Shown one piece after another: positions 15,944 to 25,318 of a stretch of 64,000 bases of DNA. Under the pieces are notes generated by a model. That model did not search any database. It was given only the letters and a program-made list of their open reading frames with translations, and was not told the DNA's origin. Source of the DNA: an uncultured Collinsella sp. Lineage in GTDB: Bacteria > Actinomycetota > Coriobacteriia > Coriobacteriales > Coriobacteriaceae. The first letter of the stretch is position 1, and each line of letters begins with the position of its first letter. The stretch is from NCBI GenBank assembly GCA_934654795.1, contig CAKUGT010000008.1, positions 4,329 through 68,328 of the forward strand. Direction: 5' to 3'. Made by a program: the position numbers and the translations under genes.

Positions 15944-17855
15944 GGCAGCTACCGCCGAGCGCGCGCGCAACCGCAAGGGCGGCACCATGACGCGCCTAAT
16001 CAAGATGCTCTTTGGCTTCTACCCAGTGCTTTTGCCCCTCGTCGTCGCCGGCGTGGTGCTCTGCGCCATCATCAATTCCATCGGCGCGACGTTTCTCCAG
16101 AGCGCGCTGCAGGTCATTAGCGAATCGTGGCAGTCGGGCGACTGGACGGCCGCGCAGCCCAAGATCTTGAAGCTTGTGACCACCCTCGGCTGCATCTATG
16201 CCGTGGGCGTCGCCTCGTCGCTCTTCTGGAACCGCGCCATGGCCGTCATCACGCAGGGCTCGCTCGAGAAGCTGCGCGAGAAGATGTTCAACCGCATGCA
16301 GGACCTGCCGATCCGTTACTTCGACACACACCAGCGCGGCGACATCATGAGCCACTACACCAACGACATCGACACGCTGCGCCAGATGATCAGCCAGTCG
16401 CTGCCCAACCTGCTCATGACGATCATCGTCATCGTCACCGTGTTCTTCATCATGCTGTACTACAGCGCGTGGATGTGCCTGGTCATCATTGCCGGCGTCG
16501 CCTTTATGACCTTTATGACCAAGCTGCTCGGCTCCAACTCCGCGCGCTTCTTTATCGCGCAGCAGGCCGAGCTCGGCGTGGTCGAGGGCCATATCGAGGA
16601 AGTCATGAACGGCCAGAAAGTCGTCAAGGCGTTCTGTCACGAGTCCGCCGCCGAGGCCGATTTTGACGAGCGCAACGAGAAGCTCTTCGAGGTCTCGCAG
16701 AAGGCCAACATGTACGCCAACATCCTCATGCCGATCCTCGGGAACCTGGGCGACTTGCTCTACGTGCTGGTCGCGCTGACCGGCGGCATCTTCCTGGCGC
16801 TGGGCGTGCCCAACCTGAGCCTCTCGGGCATGGCGCTCTCCATCGCCGTCGTGGTGCCGTTCCTCAACATGACCAAGCAGTTCTGCGGCCAGATCGGCCA
16901 GATCTCGCAGCAGATCAACGCCGTGGTCATGGGCCTTGCCGGCGCCGAGCGTATCTTTGAGCTACTCGACGAGGAGCCCGAGGCCGACGAGGGCTACGTG
17001 ACGCTCGTCAACGCACAGGTGAATCCCGACACCTGGCAGCTCGAGGAGGCCGACCACCGCACCGGCATGTGGGCCTGGAAGCACCCGCACCGTGCAACTG
17101 GCGAGATCGAGTACGTGCCGCTGCGTGGCGACCTGGTCATGGACAACGTGGACTTTGGCTATACGCCCGACCACGAGGTGCTGCACGGCGTGTCTGTGTA
17201 CGCCAAGCCGGGCCAGAAGGTCGCGTTTGTCGGCGCCACCGGTGCCGGCAAGACGACCATCACCAACCTCATCAACCGCTTCTACGACATTGCCGACGGC
17301 AAGATCCGCTACGACGGCATCAACGTCAACAAGATTCGCAAGTCCGACCTGCGCCGCTCGCTGGGCGTGGTACTGCAGGACGTGAACCTGTTCACCGGCA
17401 CCGTGATGGACAACATCCGCTACGGCAACCTGGACGCCACCGACGAGGAGTGCATCGCGGCGGCCAAGCTCGCGGGCGCGGACGACTTTATCACCCGCCT
17501 GCCCGACGGCTACGACACCATGCTCACCGGCAACGGCGCGCAGCTGTCGCAGGGCCAGCGCCAGCTGATCTCGATTGCACGCGCGGCTGTCGCCGACCCG
17601 CCGGCGATGATTCTGGACGAGGCAACGAGCTCCATCGACACCCGCACCGAGGCTATCGTGCAAGCGGGCATGGACAAGCTCATGGAGGGCCGCACGACGT
17701 TTGTCATCGCGCACCGCCTGTCCACCGTACGCAACTCTGACGCGATCATCTGCCTGGATCACGGCCGCATCATCGAGCGCGGCAACCACGACGAGCTGAT
17801 CGCCAAGCGCGGATATTACTACCAGCTCTACACCGGAGCGTTTGAGCTGGAGTAG
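15936..17855 (+). CDS. Heterodimeric ABC exporter, canonical-site subunit
   Basis: A 639-residue partner of the preceding half-transporter. Six membrane helices are followed by an ATPase domain with full consensus: Walker A GATGAGKTT, Walker B MILDEATSS with catalytic Glu, and H-loop VIAHRLST. The signature is QLSQGQRQ in place of LSGGQ. An insertion of about 60 residues between the membrane and ATPase parts (VNAQVNPDTWQLEEADHRTG) is typical of the LmrD/EfrB side. The start was set at the ATG after AAGGAGGCGAGGC. The pair probably exports drugs or lipophilic compounds under MarR control. Confidence 0.92.
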   Translation: MSKAATAERARNRKGGTMTRLIKMLFGFYPVLLPLVVAGVVLCAIINSIGATFLQSALQVISESWQSGDWTAAQPKILKLVTTLGCIYAVGVASSLFWNRAMAVITQGSLEKLREKMFNRMQDLPIRYFDTHQRGDIMSHYTNDIDTLRQMISQSLPNLLMTIIVIVTVFFIMLYYSAWMCLVIIAGVAFMTFMTKLLGSNSARFFIAQQAELGVVEGHIEEVMNGQKVVKAFCHESAAEADFDERNEKLFEVSQKANMYANILMPILGNLGDLLYVLVALTGGIFLALGVPNLSLSGMALSIAVVVPFLNMTKQFCGQIGQISQQINAVVMGLAGAERIFELLDEEPEADEGYVTLVNAQVNPDTWQLEEADHRTGMWAWKHPHRATGEIEYVPLRGDLVMDNVDFGYTPDHEVLHGVSVYAKPGQKVAFVGATGAGKTTITNLINRFYDIADGKIRYDGINVNKIRKSDLRRSLGVVLQDVNLFTGTVMDNIRYGNLDATDEECIAAAKLAGADDFITRLPDGYDTMLTGNGAQLSQGQRQLISIARAAVADPPAMILDEATSSIDTRTEAIVQAGMDKLMEGRTTFVIAHRLSTVRNSDAIICLDHGRIIERGNHDELIAKRGYYYQLYTGAFELE

Positions 17856-17870
17856 GCATGTTTGTTCCAC

Positions 17871-17976
17871 GGAGGTCTCCCAGGCGGGCCGGGGTGTAAC
17901 CTCCGTGCTCAAACATTCTCGCTGCGCTGCGAAACTGCGCGCGGAAGTTACACCCCGGCCCGCCTGGGAGACCTCC
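17871..17976. repeat. Long hairpin with perfect 30-bp arms
   Basis: The left arm GGAGGTCTCCCAGGCGGGCC.. (17871-17900) is exactly complementary to 17947-17976, with a 46-bp loop that contains CTCGCTGCGCTGCG. It lies at a convergent gene junction directly after the ABC operon. Confidence 0.85.
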
Positions 17977-18018
17977 TGCGCGCAATCAACCCGTCATTAA
18001 AACGGAATAAAGGTTAGT

Positions 18019-18050
18019 GAGGCCCTGGCCGTTTGGTCAGGGCCTCGTTT
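18019..18050 (+). terminator. Rho-independent terminator of the ABC exporter operon
   Basis: The stem GAGGCCCTGGCC / GGTCAGGGCCTC with a four-base loop is followed by GTTTTG. It is the clearest terminator on the plus strand in this gap. Confidence 0.85.
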
Positions 18051-18053
18051 TGT

Positions 18054-18160
18054 TAGTCTTTTTGGGACGGGGCTCTTTTAGCCACCCTGTGCCAAATACG
18101 GCGTCATGCTTCGACGGCACCAGATTGGGTAGCTAAAAAAGCCCCGTCCCAAAAAGACTA
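18054..18160. repeat. Long hairpin, TAGTCTTTTTGGGACGGGG family, copy 1
   Basis: Arms of about 34 bp (18054-18087 and 18127-18160) are nearly complementary; the outer part TAGTCTTTTTGGGACGGGGC is shared with the copy at 22956-23063. T tracts on both strands would let it terminate both converging transcripts. Confidence 0.85.
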
Positions 18161-18175
18161 CCCATCCCAAATGAA

Positions 18176-19054
18176 CTAGTTGAGGAGTTGGGCCATGGCG
18201 TTGACGAATTTTTGTACTTGGAGGGTTGGCTCGAGCGGGTAGTGTAGAAAGACCGGCACCTCGCGGCCGCATAGAAACGGCACGCCCACAAAGGCCGGAT
18301 GCACGCCCGACCACGCTCCGCAGGTGAGCACCGCGTCGCCCTTTTCCTCTGCCTCGTTAAAGAGCGCAAAGTCAAAACTGTCCACGTCGATCACGTCCAC
18401 GCCGCCGTCGGCCAAAAGGTCGATGCGCAGGCTGTCCATGGCGTCGTTGCCGTGGCGCAGTACGCGCAGACGCATACCCTCCAAGTCGGCGATCGAAATA
18501 CGATTCTTGCGCGCCAGCGGGCTCGTGCGCGGCACGTCGATATAAAACGGCACGTTAACGATGCGAAGCTTTTGGCAGGCGTCGCCCCAGCGCGGGGTAG
18601 AAAAACTCGACTGCACCACATCGACCTCGCGGCCCAAGCCGCGCATGACGGATTCGCGCTCGTCATAGAGATCGCTCACCGGCACGATCTCAAATCGCAG
18701 CGACGGTTCCAGATCGTGGATGCCCGACCACATCGACAGCGTTTGGCGCCCCGGGCACATCATCGACACGCCCAGGCGCACGGCACCGCCATCGCCCGCC
18801 GCGCGTCGGGCACGGCGCAGCGCGTCCTCGGACTGCCGCATAATCGAGCGCGCGTCGTCCACCAGCAGAGCGCCTGCCGGCGTCACTTTGACGCCCGAGT
18901 GCGAGCGTTCGAACAGCGTGATGCCGAACTCGGCCTCGAAGCCCGACACCTGCTTGACGAGCGCCGGAGTCGACACGCGCAATTTTGCCGCCGCACGCGA
19001 GAAGCTTCCCAGCTCCGCGGCGGCCGATATGGCCTCAAGTCGTCGATCGTACAC
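18176..19054 (-). CDS. LysR-family regulator
   Basis: A 292-residue LysR-type regulator. The N-terminal helix-turn-helix reads LEAISAAAELGSFSRAAAKLRVSTPALVKQV, and EAEFGITLFERSHSGVKVTPAG follows. The effector domain covers roughly residues 90-290. A GTG preceded by CAGGAG six bases upstream gives the classical LysR start; an upstream ATG lacks a site. It is divergent from the SDR-MFS-oxidoreductase operon across 234 bp, so it likely controls that operon in response to its substrate. The gap contains the dyad GCTCAATTGAGC and CTGTATCGCACAG, possible LysR sites. Confidence 0.88.
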   Translation of the reverse strand: MYDRRLEAISAAAELGSFSRAAAKLRVSTPALVKQVSGFEAEFGITLFERSHSGVKVTPAGALLVDDARSIMRQSEDALRRARRAAGDGGAVRLGVSMMCPGRQTLSMWSGIHDLEPSLRFEIVPVSDLYDERESVMRGLGREVDVVQSSFSTPRWGDACQKLRIVNVPFYIDVPRTSPLARKNRISIADLEGMRLRVLRHGNDAMDSLRIDLLADGGVDVIDVDSFDFALFNEAEEKGDAVLTCGAWSGVHPAFVGVPFLCGREVPVFLHYPLEPTLQVQKFVNAMAQLLN

Positions 19055-19288
19055 GTCAATCTCCTGTTTTCGCGCCCGTGGCCACATGGTGCCACAGGGG
19101 GGTAGTTTTCGCAGGTTACGCGCTCAATTGAGCATAAACTGTATCGCACAGTGTAAACCTACGGTTAACGCCATTCTAACAAATATGCAATTCACCTGCG
19201 CGAACGCTAAGCATACGATAACCAGCGAAAACCACGTGGGTCGGTTAATGGGAGCGGCCCACTGGGAGGCACAAGAAGGGAAGTTCCT

Positions 19289-20170
19289 ATGAGCAATTGG
19301 CTTAAGCTCGAGGGCGATGTTTGCGCTGTGACTGGAGCGCTCGGCGGCATGGGCGTCGAAATCTGCCGCGAGTTCGCCCGCAATGGCGCCAACGTCGTCT
19401 TGCTCGACCTGGACGAGGAGAAAGTCAAGGCCGCTGCCGCCGACCTCGCCGCCGAGTTTGGCATCCACGCCGAGGGCTACAAGATGAACGCCACCGACGA
19501 GGACGAGGTTCAGGCCGCCGTCGATGCCACCATCGCCGACTTCGGCCGCGTCGACGTTCTCGTCAACACCGCCGGCATCCTGCGCTTCGCAGCCATGGAA
19601 GACCTGCCGCTCTCCGACTGGAACGAGGTCATCAACGTCAACCTCACCGGCTACTTCATCACCTCGCAGCGCTTTGGTCGCGAGATGATCAAGGCCGGCC
19701 AGGGTCGCCTGGTACACATCTCGACCGTCGCCAGCCACTCCCCCGAGACGTTCTCGGGCGTGTACAGCTCCACCAAGGCCGGCGTCAACATGATGTCCAA
19801 GATGCTCGCCGCCGAGTGGGGCCCCTACGGCGTCCGCTCCAACTGCGTCGAGCCCTGCTTCGTTAAGACCCCGATGTCGGCCAACTTCTACGCCGACCCC
19901 GAGGTCGAGAAGAGCCGCAGCCGTCTGATCGCCACGCGCCGCATCGGCGAGGTCAGCGATATCGCCAACGCCGTCATGTTCCTGGCGTCCAAGCGCTCGG
20001 ACTTTACCACCGGCGACGCCATCAAGGTCGACGGCGGCTTCTCCAACATGATGGGCGACCTCACCGCCAAGCCCGGCGGCCGTCGCGCGTATGCCGACAA
20101 CTACCTTAAGAACAAGGGTGTCGAGCTCTGGTCCGACGAGTCCGGCGTCGCCAAGCCGACCGACCAGTAA
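19289..20170 (+). CDS. Short-chain dehydrogenase/reductase
   Basis: A 293-residue NAD(P)-dependent oxidoreductase. The Rossmann motif is degenerate but clear (VTGALGGMGVEIC), an Asp at the end of beta-2 (LLDLDEEKV) suggests NAD preference, NTAG follows, and the catalytic set is Ser in STVASHS with YSSTK (Tyr and Lys). The C-terminal part ends with a 30-residue extension. The start follows GAAGGGAAG. It is the first gene of an operon with an OFA-like transporter and a Gfo/Idh enzyme, suggesting stepwise oxidation of an imported polyol, cyclitol or hydroxy acid. Confidence 0.9.
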   Translation: MSNWLKLEGDVCAVTGALGGMGVEICREFARNGANVVLLDLDEEKVKAAAADLAAEFGIHAEGYKMNATDEDEVQAAVDATIADFGRVDVLVNTAGILRFAAMEDLPLSDWNEVINVNLTGYFITSQRFGREMIKAGQGRLVHISTVASHSPETFSGVYSSTKAGVNMMSKMLAAEWGPYGVRSNCVEPCFVKTPMSANFYADPEVEKSRSRLIATRRIGEVSDIANAVMFLASKRSDFTTGDAIKVDGGFSNMMGDLTAKPGGRRAYADNYLKNKGVELWSDESGVAKPTDQ

Positions 20171-20236
20171 ACCAGCCCGGTAGAGAGGGGCATGGGGCAA
20201 ACCCCTCCCCTCCCCGCATCGATTAGAAAGAGTCCA

Positions 20237-21493
20237 ATGGCTTCCACCAACTCCAACAAGGGTCGCGCCGTCGTGCTTTCCGCCGCGTGCGTTACCATGT
20301 TCTTCATCAGCTCCATCGCGCTGTATTCCGTCGTGAGCAAGAACCTGCTCGCCGTCTACCCCGAGTGGTCGAGCGCCCTTACCTGGGCCTTCCCGGTCTT
20401 TCAGACCATCATGGCCGTGACGGGCATCTTCGCCGGCCGCATCTCCGATAAGATCGGCCCGCGCAACGTCGTGATCGCCGCCGCCGTGTGCTACGGCCTG
20501 GGCTGGTTCATGTCCGGCACCGTCACCGAGCCGTGGCAGTTCTACCTGTGGTTCTCGCTCGTCGCCGCTGTCGGCAACGGCCTGGGCTACAACCCGGCGC
20601 TCACCACCGGCCAAAAGTGGTTCATCGACAAGAAGGGTCTCGCCTCCGGCATCACCCTGGCCGCTTCGACCGCCGGTCCCGCCGTGCTGTCCCCGGTACT
20701 CGCCTCGCTGCTCATCCCGAGCCTGGGCATCTTTGGCGCCCTCAAGGCACTCGGCGTCATCTTCTTTGTGACAATCGCCGCCTCCGCCCTGTTCCTGAAG
20801 GCCCCCGAGGCCGGTTGGCTGCCCGAGGGCTTCGAGGCCCCCAAGGGTGGCGCACATGCCGGCACCTTCGGTGACCTCACCCCGGGCGAGATGGTCAAGA
20901 CCCCGCGCTTCTGGGTCCTCATCGTCACCTTCGCCTTTGCCGCCACCGCGGGCACCCTGCTCGTGGGCAAGGTTGCCTCCATCGCCGCCGTCCAGCTCTT
21001 CGCCGACCCCACGAGCGCCGCGGCCGTCGCCCTCGGCGGTGTGGTCGTCTCCGTCAACACCTGCGCCAACCTGGTCGGTCGTCTGTCCTTTGGCCAGATC
21101 ATCGACAAGCTCGGCGCCTATAAGTCGCTGCTCATCAGCCTTGTCGTCACCATCGTCGCCCTCGTCATCATGTCGATGAGCTTTACGCAGGCCATGTTCT
21201 TTGTGGCGCTCGCCCTGCTTGGCTTTAGCTTTGGCGCCCTGCTCGTCATCTACCCGCCGCTCACCGGCGGCGCCTTCGGTACCAGCAACATCGGCGTCAA
21301 CTACGGCATCATGTTCCTGGGCTACGCCGCTTCCACCTGGATCAGCCAGCCCATCACCGCCGTGCTGTATCACGCCGAGGCCGGCAGCGCCGCCTACCAG
21401 CAGTCCTTCTACGGCGCCATCGTGATCGCCGCCATCGCCGTCGTGCTCACCGTCTACATGATGGTCTCCGACAGCAAGAAGAAGTCCGCTTAG
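20237..21493 (+). CDS. MFS transporter, oxalate/formate antiporter (OFA)-like
   Basis: A 418-residue protein with 12 helices. The motif GRISDKIGPRNVVI between helices 2 and 3, LGYNPALTTGQKWFIDKKGLASGI in the middle of the first half, and AGTLLVGKVASIA at helix 7 match OFA-type carriers of small organic acids. The start ATG follows AGAAAGAG, 66 bp downstream of the SDR gene. It probably imports the substrate of the operon. The family is broad, so the substrate is not identified. Confidence 0.85.
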   Translation: MASTNSNKGRAVVLSAACVTMFFISSIALYSVVSKNLLAVYPEWSSALTWAFPVFQTIMAVTGIFAGRISDKIGPRNVVIAAAVCYGLGWFMSGTVTEPWQFYLWFSLVAAVGNGLGYNPALTTGQKWFIDKKGLASGITLAASTAGPAVLSPVLASLLIPSLGIFGALKALGVIFFVTIAASALFLKAPEAGWLPEGFEAPKGGAHAGTFGDLTPGEMVKTPRFWVLIVTFAFAATAGTLLVGKVASIAAVQLFADPTSAAAVALGGVVVSVNTCANLVGRLSFGQIIDKLGAYKSLLISLVVTIVALVIMSMSFTQAMFFVALALLGFSFGALLVIYPPLTGGAFGTSNIGVNYGIMFLGYAASTWISQPITAVLYHAEAGSAAYQQSFYGAIVIAAIAVVLTVYMMVSDSKKKSA

Positions 21494-21501
21494 CAATTGC
21501 C

Positions 21502-21534
21502 AATGTGACAAAGGGACTGTCCCTTTGTCACATT
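21502..21534. repeat. Perfect 33-bp palindrome, type copy
   Basis: AATGTGACAAAGGGAC and its exact complement flank a single central base. It lies inside the operon, between the MFS stop and the ribosome site of the next gene, so any termination must be partial. Confidence 0.9.
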
Positions 21535-21559
21535 CCGCCACCAACAGTAAGGAGTCGAA

Positions 21560-22600
21560 ATGTCTGAGCTCAACCCCGTCCGCATTGCCGTCATCGGCGC
21601 CGGCGCCATGGGCCGCAACCACATCCGTTTTGTCACCGAGGAGCCCGAGGCCGAGCTCGTCGCCATCGCCGACGCCTTTGAGGGCGCCCGCGCCACGGCC
21701 GAGGCCGCCGGCGTGCCGTTCTTTACCGATCCCGCCCAGATGATGGACGAGGTCAAGCCCGAGGCCGTCATCATCGCCACGCCCAACGACCTGCACCTGG
21801 GCGTCGCCCGCGAGGCCGTCAAGCGCAACATCGTTCCGCTGGTCGAAAAGCCGATCTCCAACGACCTCGAGGATGCCCAGGCCTTCGCCGCCGAGGCGGA
21901 GACCGCCGGCGTGCCCGTGCTCGTGGGTCAGCACCGTCGCCACAACCCCTTCGTCAACAAGGCCAAGGAGATCATCGAGTCCGGCGAGCTGGGCAAGCTC
22001 ACCGTGTCGAGCTTCCACTACATGATCTATAAGAACGACGAGTACTTCGATGTTGAGTGGCGTCGCAAGAAGGGTGCCGGCCCGATCCTGGTCAACCTGG
22101 TGCACGACGTCGACCTGCTCCGTTACCTGCTGGGCGAGCCCGTCGCCGTCCAGGGCATGCAGTCCAGCGCCGCCCGCGGTTTTGAGACCGAGGACTCCGC
22201 CGTGGTCAACGTCCGCTTTGCCGATGGCGCGCTTGCGAGCATGACCATCTCCGACGCCACCGCCAGCCCCTGGAACTGGGAGGCCACCGCTCGCGAGGAC
22301 CCGCAGTACCGTCCCTTCGACGCCGACGCCTACTTTATCGGCGGCACCAAGGGCGCCCTGTCGCTGCCCCGCCTGCACCAGTTCTCCTACGACGGCGCCT
22401 CCAACTGGCACAAGCCGCTGCAGATGGAGATTCCGGCTGTGGACCCGGCGCTGCCGCACAAGATGCAGCTCAAGCACTTTGTGAAGGTCGTCCGCCGCGA
22501 GGTCGAGCCCGTCGTGACCCCCTCCGACAACGTCAAGACGCTCACGCTGCTTAACGCCATCAAGGAGGCCGCCGAGACCGGCAACCTCGTCGAGCTGTAA
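21560..22600 (+). CDS. Gfo/Idh/MocA-family oxidoreductase
   Basis: A 346-residue NAD(P)-dependent dehydrogenase. The N-terminal Rossmann segment VRIAVIGAGAMGRNHIR, then IIATPNDLHLGVAREAVKRNI and VEKPIS (the catalytic-region Lys), are standard. The HDVDLLRYLLGEPV motif supplies the conserved Asp and His of the active site. Family members oxidise inositols, sugars and related polyols. It starts after AAGGAGTCGAA and is the last gene of the LysR-linked operon. The pairing with an SDR suggests two successive oxidations. Confidence 0.9.
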   Translation: MSELNPVRIAVIGAGAMGRNHIRFVTEEPEAELVAIADAFEGARATAEAAGVPFFTDPAQMMDEVKPEAVIIATPNDLHLGVAREAVKRNIVPLVEKPISNDLEDAQAFAAEAETAGVPVLVGQHRRHNPFVNKAKEIIESGELGKLTVSSFHYMIYKNDEYFDVEWRRKKGAGPILVNLVHDVDLLRYLLGEPVAVQGMQSSAARGFETEDSAVVNVRFADGALASMTISDATASPWNWEATAREDPQYRPFDADAYFIGGTKGALSLPRLHQFSYDGASNWHKPLQMEIPAVDPALPHKMQLKHFVKVVRREVEPVVTPSDNVKTLTLLNAIKEAAETGNLVEL

Positions 22601-22684
22601 TGCCTTAAGAGCGGCCGCGGCAAACACCTAAGCCGGACCCCTCGGCCCGCCACAAACAAGCCCCTCTTCTTCGCCCCGCGAGCA

Positions 22685-22708
22685 GCCTCCTGCCCGCAGG
22701 GCTTTTTT
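22685..22708 (+). terminator. Probable terminator after the Gfo/Idh gene
   Basis: GCCTCCTGCCCGCAGGGC forms a short imperfect GC stem followed by six Ts. It is the likely end of the SDR operon transcript. Confidence 0.55.
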
Positions 22709-22770
22709 GACTACGTTGGTTATGATTTTCTTGGCCCGGGGGCTATTTTGCGCCTCGGCTTGAATTCTTC

Positions 22771-22930
22771 GCCACGAAATGGGCCCATCTACTACGTTTA
22801 GCCGACTACCCTCGACCATGCCAAATTTCGCGAAATCAAAACCGCAGGTAGACGGCTTGCCGATTTTCGGAAAAACCAGGTATGGTCGACCCATACGGGT
22901 TAAACGTAGTAGATAGGCCGTTTTCGTGGC
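22771..22930. repeat. Long hairpin repeat with AAAACCGCAGGTAGA core, copy 2
   Basis: The ends GCCACGAAA and TTTCGTGGC pair, as do ATCTACTACGTTTA and TAAACGTAGTAGAT and the inner CGACCATGCC / GGTATGGTCG, giving a multi-part 160-bp cruciform. The core AAAACCGCAGGTAGACGGCT matches copy 1 at 13241-13392. Confidence 0.8.
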
Positions 22931-22955
22931 ACAGCCCTAAAAACAGTCTTTTTGA

Positions 22956-23063
22956 GTAGTCTTTTTGGGACGGGGCTCTTTTAGCTACCCCGGCAGTCAA
23001 TCGGCCAAACCGTTCACTTCATCAGCCGGGGTAGCTAAAAGAGCCCCGTCCCAAAAAGACTAC
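22956..23063. repeat. Long hairpin with perfect 39-bp arms, copy 2 of the TAGTCTTTTTGGGACGGGG family
   Basis: Positions 22956-22994 are exactly complementary to 23025-23063. The outer 30 bp equal the copy at 18054-18160, while the inner arm (CTACCCCGGC) and the loop differ. It lies 71 bp upstream of the tex start. Confidence 0.9.
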
Positions 23064-23133
23064 TTGGGTGGAGGGGCGGGTGGTATCCTTGGTAGCCCTG
23101 TGCTGCAAACGCACCTTAAACGCAAGGAGTTCC

Positions 23134-25281
23134 ATGGATCTTATCGCCCAACTTGCCCGCGAGCTCAACCTTAAGACCGCCAACGTCGAGGCGGCCGTCA
23201 AGCTCATCGACGAGGGCAACACCATCCCCTTTATCTCGCGCTACCGCAAGGAGGCCACGGGCGGCATGGACGACGTCGCCCTGCGCGCGCTCGATGAGCG
23301 CCTGTCCTACCTGCGCAACCTTGAGCAGCGTAAAGACGATGTCATCCTGCTCATCGACGCTCAGGGCAAACTCACGCCCGAGCTCGAGCAGCAGATTCGC
23401 GAGGCCACGCAGCTCCAGCGCGTCGAGGACCTCTACAAGCCCTACCGCAAAAAGCGCATGACCCGCGCTCAAAAGGCTCGCGAGGCCGGCCTGGAGCCGC
23501 TCGCCAACATGATCATCATGCAGGCATCCGCCAAGGGCAGCGCGCTCGACGCCGCAGCGGCCTACGTCAACGAGGACGCCGGCTTCGACACGCCCGAGAA
23601 GGCGCTCGCCGGTGCCGCCGACATCGTTGCCGAGACGGTGGCCGAGGACCCCGAGAACGTCGCCGACCTGCGCGCCTTTACACAAAACACCGCCGATATC
23701 GTCGTCGAGGCCACCGACCCCGCCGAGAAGACTCGCTACGAGCCCTACTACAACTTTGACGAGCCGCTGCGCCGTATACCCAACCACCGCGTGCTGGCTA
23801 TCGACCGCGGCGAGCGCGAGGGCAAGCTCCGCGTGCGCGTGAACGTCGACGGCGCCGCCGCCACGGCGCGCCTCGGCAGCCGCTGGCCCCGCCGCCAAGG
23901 CGTCTTCGCCCCGGTCTTCGATGCCGCCATCGCCGACGGCTACAAGCGTCTGATGGCCCCCTCGTTGGAGCGCGAGGCCCGCGCCAAGCTCACCGTCCGT
24001 GCCCAGACCGAGGCCATCAACGTCTTTGCCAAGAATCTCGAGGGCCTGCTCTCAGCGCGCCCCGTCCGCGGCGCCCGCGTGCTCGCGCTCGACCCGGGCT
24101 ACCGCACCGGCTGCAAGGTCGCCGTCATGGACGAGACCGGCAAGCTGCTCGACCACGGCGTGGTCTACCCCACTAAGCCGCGCCACGACGTCGCCGGCAC
24201 CAAGCGCGAGCTCGCCCGCCTCGTCAAGAAGGACGGCGTCAACACCATCGTCATCGGCAACGGCACCGCCAGCCGCGAGACCGAGGAAGTCGTCTCGGAG
24301 TTCATTGCCGAGCAGGCGCCCAGCCTTCGCTACACCATCGTGAACGAGGCCGGTGCGTCGGTGTACTCCGCCTCCGAGCTCGCAAGCCAGGAGTATCCCG
24401 ATCTTGACGTCACCGTTCGCGGCGCCATGAGCCTGGGCCGCCGCCTGCAGGACCCGCTGGCCGAGCTCGTCAAGATTCCGCCCCAGTCCATCGGCGTGGG
24501 CCAGTACCAGCACGATCTTGACCAGGCCGAGCTTTCGCGCACGCTAGGCCACGTGGTGGAGGACGTCGTCAACCGAGTGGGCGTCGACGTCAACACCGCA
24601 AGCGCGAGCCTGCTGGGCTACGTGTCGGGCATCACGCCGAGCGTGGCCAAGAACATCGTTGCCTACCGCGAGGAAAACGGCGCCTTTACCGATCGCCGCC
24701 AGCTCAAGAAGGTCCCCAAGCTGGGGCCCAAGGCATATCTCAACGCCGCGGGCTTCCTGCGCATTAGCGGCGGCAAGAATCCGCTCGACGCCACAAGCGT
24801 CCACCCCGAGAGCTACGAGGTGGCGACATCCGTCCTGGAGCGCGCCGGTGTGGCGGCCAGCGAGCTCAGCCGCGGCGGCGTGCCCGATATCGAGCGCCGT
24901 CTGGGCAGCATCTCGGCGCTGGCAAGCGACCTGGACTGCGGCACTCTCACGCTCATCGACATCGTTAACGAGCTCAAAAAGCCCGGCCGCGACCCACGCG
25001 ACGACGCGCCCGAGGTGGTCTTTAGCCGCTCGGCACTTTCGATCGACGATCTGGAGCCCGGCATGGAGCTCAAAGGCACGGTGCGCAACGTCGTCGACTT
25101 TGGCGCCTTCGTCGACGTGGGCGTGCACCAGGACGGCCTCGTGCACATCTCCAAGCTGGCCAACCGCTTTGTCAAGCACCCGAGTGACGTGGTGCGCGTC
25201 GGCGACACGGTGAAGGTGTGGGTAGAAAAGGTCGACCGCGACCGCAAAAAGATCTCCCTCACCATGGTGCAGGGGAAGTAA
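23134..25281 (+). CDS. tex: Tex-family S1 RNA-binding protein
   Basis: A 715-residue conserved nucleic-acid-binding protein. Order of domains: Tex N-terminal helical region (FISRYRKEATGGMDD at about 35), YqgF-like RNase H fold (VLALDPGYRTGCKVAVMD, about 325), helix-hairpin-helix around SIGVGQYQHDLDQ and VNTASASLLGYVSGI, and a C-terminal S1 domain (LKGTVRNVVDFGAFVDVGVH, about 645-710). Tex binds RNA and modulates transcription; eukaryotic Spt6 is related. The start ATG follows AAGGAGTTCC. It is a single gene; a hairpin downstream probably ends it. Confidence 0.95.
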   Translation: MDLIAQLARELNLKTANVEAAVKLIDEGNTIPFISRYRKEATGGMDDVALRALDERLSYLRNLEQRKDDVILLIDAQGKLTPELEQQIREATQLQRVEDLYKPYRKKRMTRAQKAREAGLEPLANMIIMQASAKGSALDAAAAYVNEDAGFDTPEKALAGAADIVAETVAEDPENVADLRAFTQNTADIVVEATDPAEKTRYEPYYNFDEPLRRIPNHRVLAIDRGEREGKLRVRVNVDGAAATARLGSRWPRRQGVFAPVFDAAIADGYKRLMAPSLEREARAKLTVRAQTEAINVFAKNLEGLLSARPVRGARVLALDPGYRTGCKVAVMDETGKLLDHGVVYPTKPRHDVAGTKRELARLVKKDGVNTIVIGNGTASRETEEVVSEFIAEQAPSLRYTIVNEAGASVYSASELASQEYPDLDVTVRGAMSLGRRLQDPLAELVKIPPQSIGVGQYQHDLDQAELSRTLGHVVEDVVNRVGVDVNTASASLLGYVSGITPSVAKNIVAYREENGAFTDRRQLKKVPKLGPKAYLNAAGFLRISGGKNPLDATSVHPESYEVATSVLERAGVAASELSRGGVPDIERRLGSISALASDLDCGTLTLIDIVNELKKPGRDPRDDAPEVVFSRSALSIDDLEPGMELKGTVRNVVDFGAFVDVGVHQDGLVHISKLANRFVKHPSDVVRVGDTVKVWVEKVDRDRKKISLTMVQGK

Positions 25282-25318
25282 CAGCAAAAGGCGAACCACC
25301 GCCGCCCATTGTCGAACT

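Noticed and set aside
19124..22627. A 1,167-codon open frame on the minus strand
   Set aside because: It runs antisense over three well-recognised genes (SDR, MFS, Gfo/Idh). Its sequence is a His/Gly/Asp/Leu-rich low-complexity product typical of the shadow frame in high-GC DNA.
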